Positions 39,415 to 42,438 of a stretch of 42,438 bases of DNA are shown one piece after another. A program made the position numbers and the translations under genes. How positions within the stretch are numbered: position 1 is the stretch's first letter; each line of letters opens with the position of its first letter. The DNA is from Bacteroidales bacterium. Its GTDB lineage: Bacteria > Bacteroidota > Bacteroidia > Bacteroidales > F082. The DNA lies in assembly GCA_028696715.1 (NCBI GenBank), contig JAQVGO010000011.1, forward strand, positions 1 through 42,438, in the 5' to 3' direction. A model generated the notes under the pieces. That model saw nothing but the letters and a program-made list of their open reading frames with translations, was not told the DNA's origin and did not search any database.

Positions 39415-40634
39415 AAAATTTTCTGAGCTATTGGCTGATTTTTTCAGCTATATTTTTTAGCACAGCGCAAATGCAGGCACAATGTGATGATGTGTTTGCG
39501 GCCAACTTCGATCCATCCGACAGCCTTTCTGCCAATTGCAGATATCCAATCTCCGTTCAAAACCCTGACTTTTTGTTTGAGCTTCCTAACACTGTGGAAG
39601 AGACTTCCGGTCTGGTCTTTTTTGATGGATTACTTTGGACACACAACGATAGTGGTGGCGAAGCGGTGCTGTATGGCATTGATACAACGACCGGCGAAAT
39701 CAGCAGGAGATTATTATTCTCCGGAATAAAAAATACAGACTGGGAAGATGTGGCTTTGCATGAGCATTATCTTTTTATAGGCGATTTTGGCAATAACAGC
39801 GGAAGCAGAAAAAATCTGCTGATTCATCGGGTTAATCGAATGGATATCCCGCCGAAAGGAGATGCTGAGTTGTCAATTGAAACCATACATTTCAGCTTTG
39901 AGGATCAAACTGATTATACAGTCAACTGGAAATCAAATAATTTTGATTGTGAAGCGATGGTTGCCGGAAAGGACCAACTTTATCTTTTCAGTAAAAACAG
40001 AGGTGATCAGCAATCAAAGCTTTATACTTTGCCCATTGAACCAGGCAAACACACTGCAAAACTGTTGGGACGATTTGACGGCCGCGGGTTAATCACCGGA
40101 GCGGATTATGATTCTGAACGAAATCAATTGGCCTTGGTTGGATACACTTACAAAACCTGGAAACCTTTTGTGTGGCTTTTTTATGGTTTTGAAAATGAAA
40201 ACTTTATGGATGCCAATAAGCGCAGAATCGATCTTCCAAACCTGCTTACTACACAAATTGAGGGCGTAGCATTTGTTAATCCCTGGCAGATCATGATCTC
40301 TGCCGAGCGTAGTAAATCCTTCACAGCCAGAGCATTCAAAATGGATTTGGAGCTTTTTTTAAATCCTTTTGATCTTGCCTTGCACAAAGGCGAACTTCTG
40401 AAGGTGAATAAAAATGACAATGAAAGACGTATTTTTACAATCAATATCAATCAGTTTAAAAATGGAGATTATCGTTTAGTTTATTTTGATGAAAGCGATC
40501 GGATTGTAAACGAGGAAGTTTTTAAAACAGACGAAATGAATTCTACATTATTCTTGGAGTTGATGCCTGAAAGTGAAACTGTTAAAGCAGTTTTTTTTGG
40601 TAAAAGAAAAATCTATTATTGCTATTTTAAATGA
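39411..40634 (+). CDS. Secreted propeller-like protein of unknown function
   Basis: The 407-residue protein has a signal peptide (MKNFLSYWLIFSAIFFSTAQ, cut after MQAQ). The first mature residues, CDDVFAANFDPSDSLSANCR, match the small Cys-flanked motif C-x-D-x2-A-x-N-[YF]-[DN]-P seen in many Bacteroidetes surface proteins. The next 270 residues contain repeated strands such as VEETSGLVFFDGLLWTHNDS, LFSGIKNTDWEDVALHEHYL and GRGLITGADYDSERNQLALV, which look like blades of a beta-propeller. No catalytic motif is visible. It overlaps folD by four bases (ATGA) and queE by four (ATGA), an odd position for a secreted protein. Function unknown. Confidence 0.75.
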   Translation: MKNFLSYWLIFSAIFFSTAQMQAQCDDVFAANFDPSDSLSANCRYPISVQNPDFLFELPNTVEETSGLVFFDGLLWTHNDSGGEAVLYGIDTTTGEISRRLLFSGIKNTDWEDVALHEHYLFIGDFGNNSGSRKNLLIHRVNRMDIPPKGDAELSIETIHFSFEDQTDYTVNWKSNNFDCEAMVAGKDQLYLFSKNRGDQQSKLYTLPIEPGKHTAKLLGRFDGRGLITGADYDSERNQLALVGYTYKTWKPFVWLFYGFENENFMDANKRRIDLPNLLTTQIEGVAFVNPWQIMISAERSKSFTARAFKMDLELFLNPFDLALHKGELLKVNKNDNERRIFTININQFKNGDYRLVYFDESDRIVNEEVFKTDEMNSTLFLELMPESETVKAVFFGKRKIYYCYFK

Positions 40635-41263
40635 CAAATATCAAACAGGACATCCTTGAAGGCGGCCGCAAACTACCCTTGATGGAGGAATTCTATACCA
40701 TTCAGGGCGAAGGACACAATATGGGCAGTGCGGCTTATTTTATCCGCATTGGCGGCTGCGATGTGGGTTGCAGCTGGTGCGACACCAAGCCCAGCTGGGA
40801 TGCCACACATTTTCCTCCTGTTTCGGCAGATGAAATTGCAAAACGTGCAGCTGAACAAGCCGCAAAAACTGTTGTGGTCACAGGTGGTGAGCCTTCGCTC
40901 TATCCGTTGGATTATTTCACAAAACTGATGCAGCAGATGGGAGTGAAAACCATGGTGGAAACTTCCGGAGCACATCCTTTGACCGGTTCTTGGGACTGGA
41001 TATGTTTGTCACCGAAAAAGCTTTCGCCGCCAAAACCGGAGATTTACAGTCGTGCGCACGAGCTTAAAGTTGTTATTGAAAAGGAAGCCGATCTGGAATG
41101 GGCGGAAAAAAATGCCAAACTGGTGAAGCCCGAATGTTACTTATATTTACAGCCTGAATGGAGCGTATCAGAAAATATCATGCCCCTGCTCACCGATTAT
41201 GTGATGAAGCATCCGCAATGGCGCATCAGCCTGCAAAGCCACAAGTATATGCGTATCCCCTGA
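40631..41263 (+). CDS. queE: 7-carboxy-7-deazaguanine synthase
   Basis: QueE is a radical-SAM enzyme that contracts the ring of 6-carboxytetrahydropterin, a step towards queuosine. The 210-residue protein has FYTIQGEGHNMGSAAYFIRI at the start, the cluster motif C43-x3-C47-x2-C50 in GGCDVGCSWCDTK, the SAM-site GGEP in VVTGGEPSLYP, and ELKVVIE. Length is typical. No other queuosine gene is nearby. It overlaps the secreted protein gene by four bases and the next gene by one (TGATG). Confidence 0.94.
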   Translation: MTNIKQDILEGGRKLPLMEEFYTIQGEGHNMGSAAYFIRIGGCDVGCSWCDTKPSWDATHFPPVSADEIAKRAAEQAAKTVVVTGGEPSLYPLDYFTKLMQQMGVKTMVETSGAHPLTGSWDWICLSPKKLSPPKPEIYSRAHELKVVIEKEADLEWAEKNAKLVKPECYLYLQPEWSVSENIMPLLTDYVMKHPQWRISLQSHKYMRIP

Positions 41264-42438
41264 TGTTGTTGCTCTTGCTGTTGTTGGTTTTTCCACTTTC
41301 GGCACAGCAATATCATACACAGCAGCAAACTTCGCGAAAGGCCCTGAAATCCTTCGAATCAGCTGAGACAGCCTTCCGTGCAGGCGATTTTTATAAAAGT
41401 ATTCCGTTTCTCCAAAAATCCGTTGAAGCAGATCCTGTTTTTATTGAAGCCTGGCTGATGTTGGGTGATGCCGCTAATGAATTGGATAGCATAAGTTTAG
41501 CTATTGAAGCTTATGAACATGCTTATGACCTCTCAGCCGATTATTTTCCGGGAATTGGGTATGTGCTATCCAAAGCCTATGTAGCTATTGGCCAGTATGA
41601 CAAGGCTTTGACGGCACTCGAAGTCTTTCTGAAACGTGAGGACATTCCTGCGTCATTTCTTGAAAAAGCAAGTTTACTCCGTGAAATTGCTTGTTTCAGG
41701 AAAGAAGCTTATGCCAATCCGTTGGAAATTGATTTGCTGTCGCTTGGAGGAAAAATTAACTCATTGGGTGATGAATATGTGAATGCCTTACGACTTGATG
41801 GGAAGCAATTACTTTTCACAAGACGACAGGAAATAGCGAATGATAAACCCCAACTTGAAAAAGTAATGCTGTCGGAATGGCTGGATGAAACCTGGGCCGA
41901 GGCTATTGATTTGGAGCCTGCAAGCTGGCCTTATTCAAAGCAGATTGGTGCGATTACTTTTTCGGCCGACGGGAAAAGTATTGTGTTTGCGGCTTGCGGA
42001 TGGCCTGATGGTAAAGGAAGTTGCGATATTTATTTATCAACCAAAAACAGTCACGGCTGGTCGATTCCGCAGAATCTTGTGGAAGTGAACAGTGCTTATT
42101 GGGAGTCGCAGCCGGCTTTGTCGGTTGATGGGAAAAGCCTGATTTTTGCCAGCAACAGACCAGGAGGAGTTGGTGGCAGCGATTTGTGGATCAGTCATTT
42201 TACGAATGGTAAATGGGATAAGCCACAAAACATGGGTAAAATCTTAAATTCTGCTGGAAACGAGATGGCACCTTTCTGGCATTTCGACAACAAAACACTT
42301 TATTATTCATCTGACGGTCATCCCGGAATGGGAGGAATGGATCTTTTCCTCAGTCGGAAAGATTCATCAGGGCTGTGGCAAAAGCCTGTCAACATGGGCT
42401 TTCCAATTAATCAGGATACGGATCAGATAAATCTGGTG
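41263..42438 (+). CDS. TPR/PD40 envelope protein (PorE/OmpA-family-like), 3' end missing
   Basis: An open frame of 392 codons starts at ATG 41263, overlapping the queE stop by one base, and runs off the right edge. It begins with a Leu-rich signal peptide (MLLLLLLLVFPLSAQQ). Residues about 30-140 form TPR-like repeats (KALKSFESAETAFRAGDFYK, SIPFLQKSVEADP, WLMLGDAANELDSISLAIEA, YVAIGQYDKALTALE). From about 215 come PD40/TolB-like propeller blades: GAITFSADGKSIVFA, SQPALSVDGKSLIFASNRPG, GGSDLWISHF, GGMDLFLSRK. Bacteroidetes proteins with this order usually end in an OmpA-like peptidoglycan-binding domain; PorE of the type IX secretion system is one. The missing end would show whether that holds here. 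Confidence 0.85.
   Translation, partial: MLLLLLLLVFPLSAQQYHTQQQTSRKALKSFESAETAFRAGDFYKSIPFLQKSVEADPVFIEAWLMLGDAANELDSISLAIEAYEHAYDLSADYFPGIGYVLSKAYVAIGQYDKALTALEVFLKREDIPASFLEKASLLREIACFRKEAYANPLEIDLLSLGGKINSLGDEYVNALRLDGKQLLFTRRQEIANDKPQLEKVMLSEWLDETWAEAIDLEPASWPYSKQIGAITFSADGKSIVFAACGWPDGKGSCDIYLSTKNSHGWSIPQNLVEVNSAYWESQPALSVDGKSLIFASNRPGGVGGSDLWISHFTNGKWDKPQNMGKILNSAGNEMAPFWHFDNKTLYYSSDGHPGMGGMDLFLSRKDSSGLWQKPVNMGFPINQDTDQINLV

Noticed and set aside
1-42438. Mobile element, prophage, CRISPR or defence system
   Set aside because: No transposase, integrase, terminal repeats, regular repeat arrays, or nuclease/helicase defence genes were found; the content is chromosomal core and accessory metabolism.

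Overview
The window reads as a contiguous piece of a Bacteroidetes (Bacteroidota) chromosome. The evidence is a short primary sigma factor of the Bacteroidetes type, many upstream regions with the TAnnTTTG -7 box of that phylum, few obvious Shine-Dalgarno sites, secreted proteins ending their signal peptides in xAQ, and PD40/TPR, S9 peptidase and beta-helix lipoprotein families typical of the group. Genus cannot be fixed from the sequence. I see no tRNA, rRNA, CRISPR array, insertion sequence or phage gene. Both edges cut through genes.

Layout. (1) 1-1.2 kb: the tail of an unknown gene and a small outer-membrane barrel. (2) 1.2-5.1 kb, minus strand: a tightly packed carotenoid operon, crtI-crtB-unknown-idi-crtZ, with no lycopene cyclase. 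(3) 5.2-13.5 kb, plus strand: a thioredoxin-fold protein without CxxC, a cation/proton antiporter, then housekeeping genes rpsO, pnp, rpoD, rpe, a single-domain response regulator and pepD. (4) 13.5-22.7 kb, minus strand: a glycogen operon of debranching enzyme, GT4 glycosyltransferase, GH57 amylase with a charged helical tail, and a 1409-residue fusion of a GT3 glycogen synthase to a GT35 glucan phosphorylase. (5) 22.9-27.7 kb: a large secreted S9 peptidase, a YbdG-like mechanosensitive channel and an unknown protein. (6) 27.8-31.9 kb, minus strand: an envelope-lipid operon of lipoprotein, LtaS-like phosphoglycerol transferase, YegS/DgkB-like lipid kinase, SUI1 factor and TPMT-like methyltransferase, mostly with overlapping genes. 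(7) 32.0-36.9 kb: HAD protein and M23 peptidase on plus; beta-helix lipoprotein, NRK-like kinase and HD phosphohydrolase on minus. (8) 37.1 kb to the end, plus strand: ffh-folD-secreted propeller-like protein-queE-TPR/PD40 protein, the last four joined by 1-4 nt overlaps and the last open at the right edge.

How parts work together. The glycogen operon encodes chain extension, debranching and phosphorolysis, with synthesis and phosphorolysis in one polypeptide. The LtaS-like enzyme should release diacylglycerol and the overlapping kinase gene should recycle it. The carotenoid operon encodes supply of isoprenoid precursor, phytoene synthesis, desaturation and ring hydroxylation, but needs a cyclase from elsewhere. 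The sigma factor at 9.9 kb is the factor expected to read the TAnnTTTG promoters; three of these have a TTG exactly 20 nt upstream, and several settle which start codon is used.

The most unusual items are the synthase-phosphorylase fusion, the LtaS/lipid-kinase operon in a Gram-negative background, the conserved-looking unknown gene inside the carotenoid operon, and several proteins that keep a family fold but lack a usual catalytic residue.
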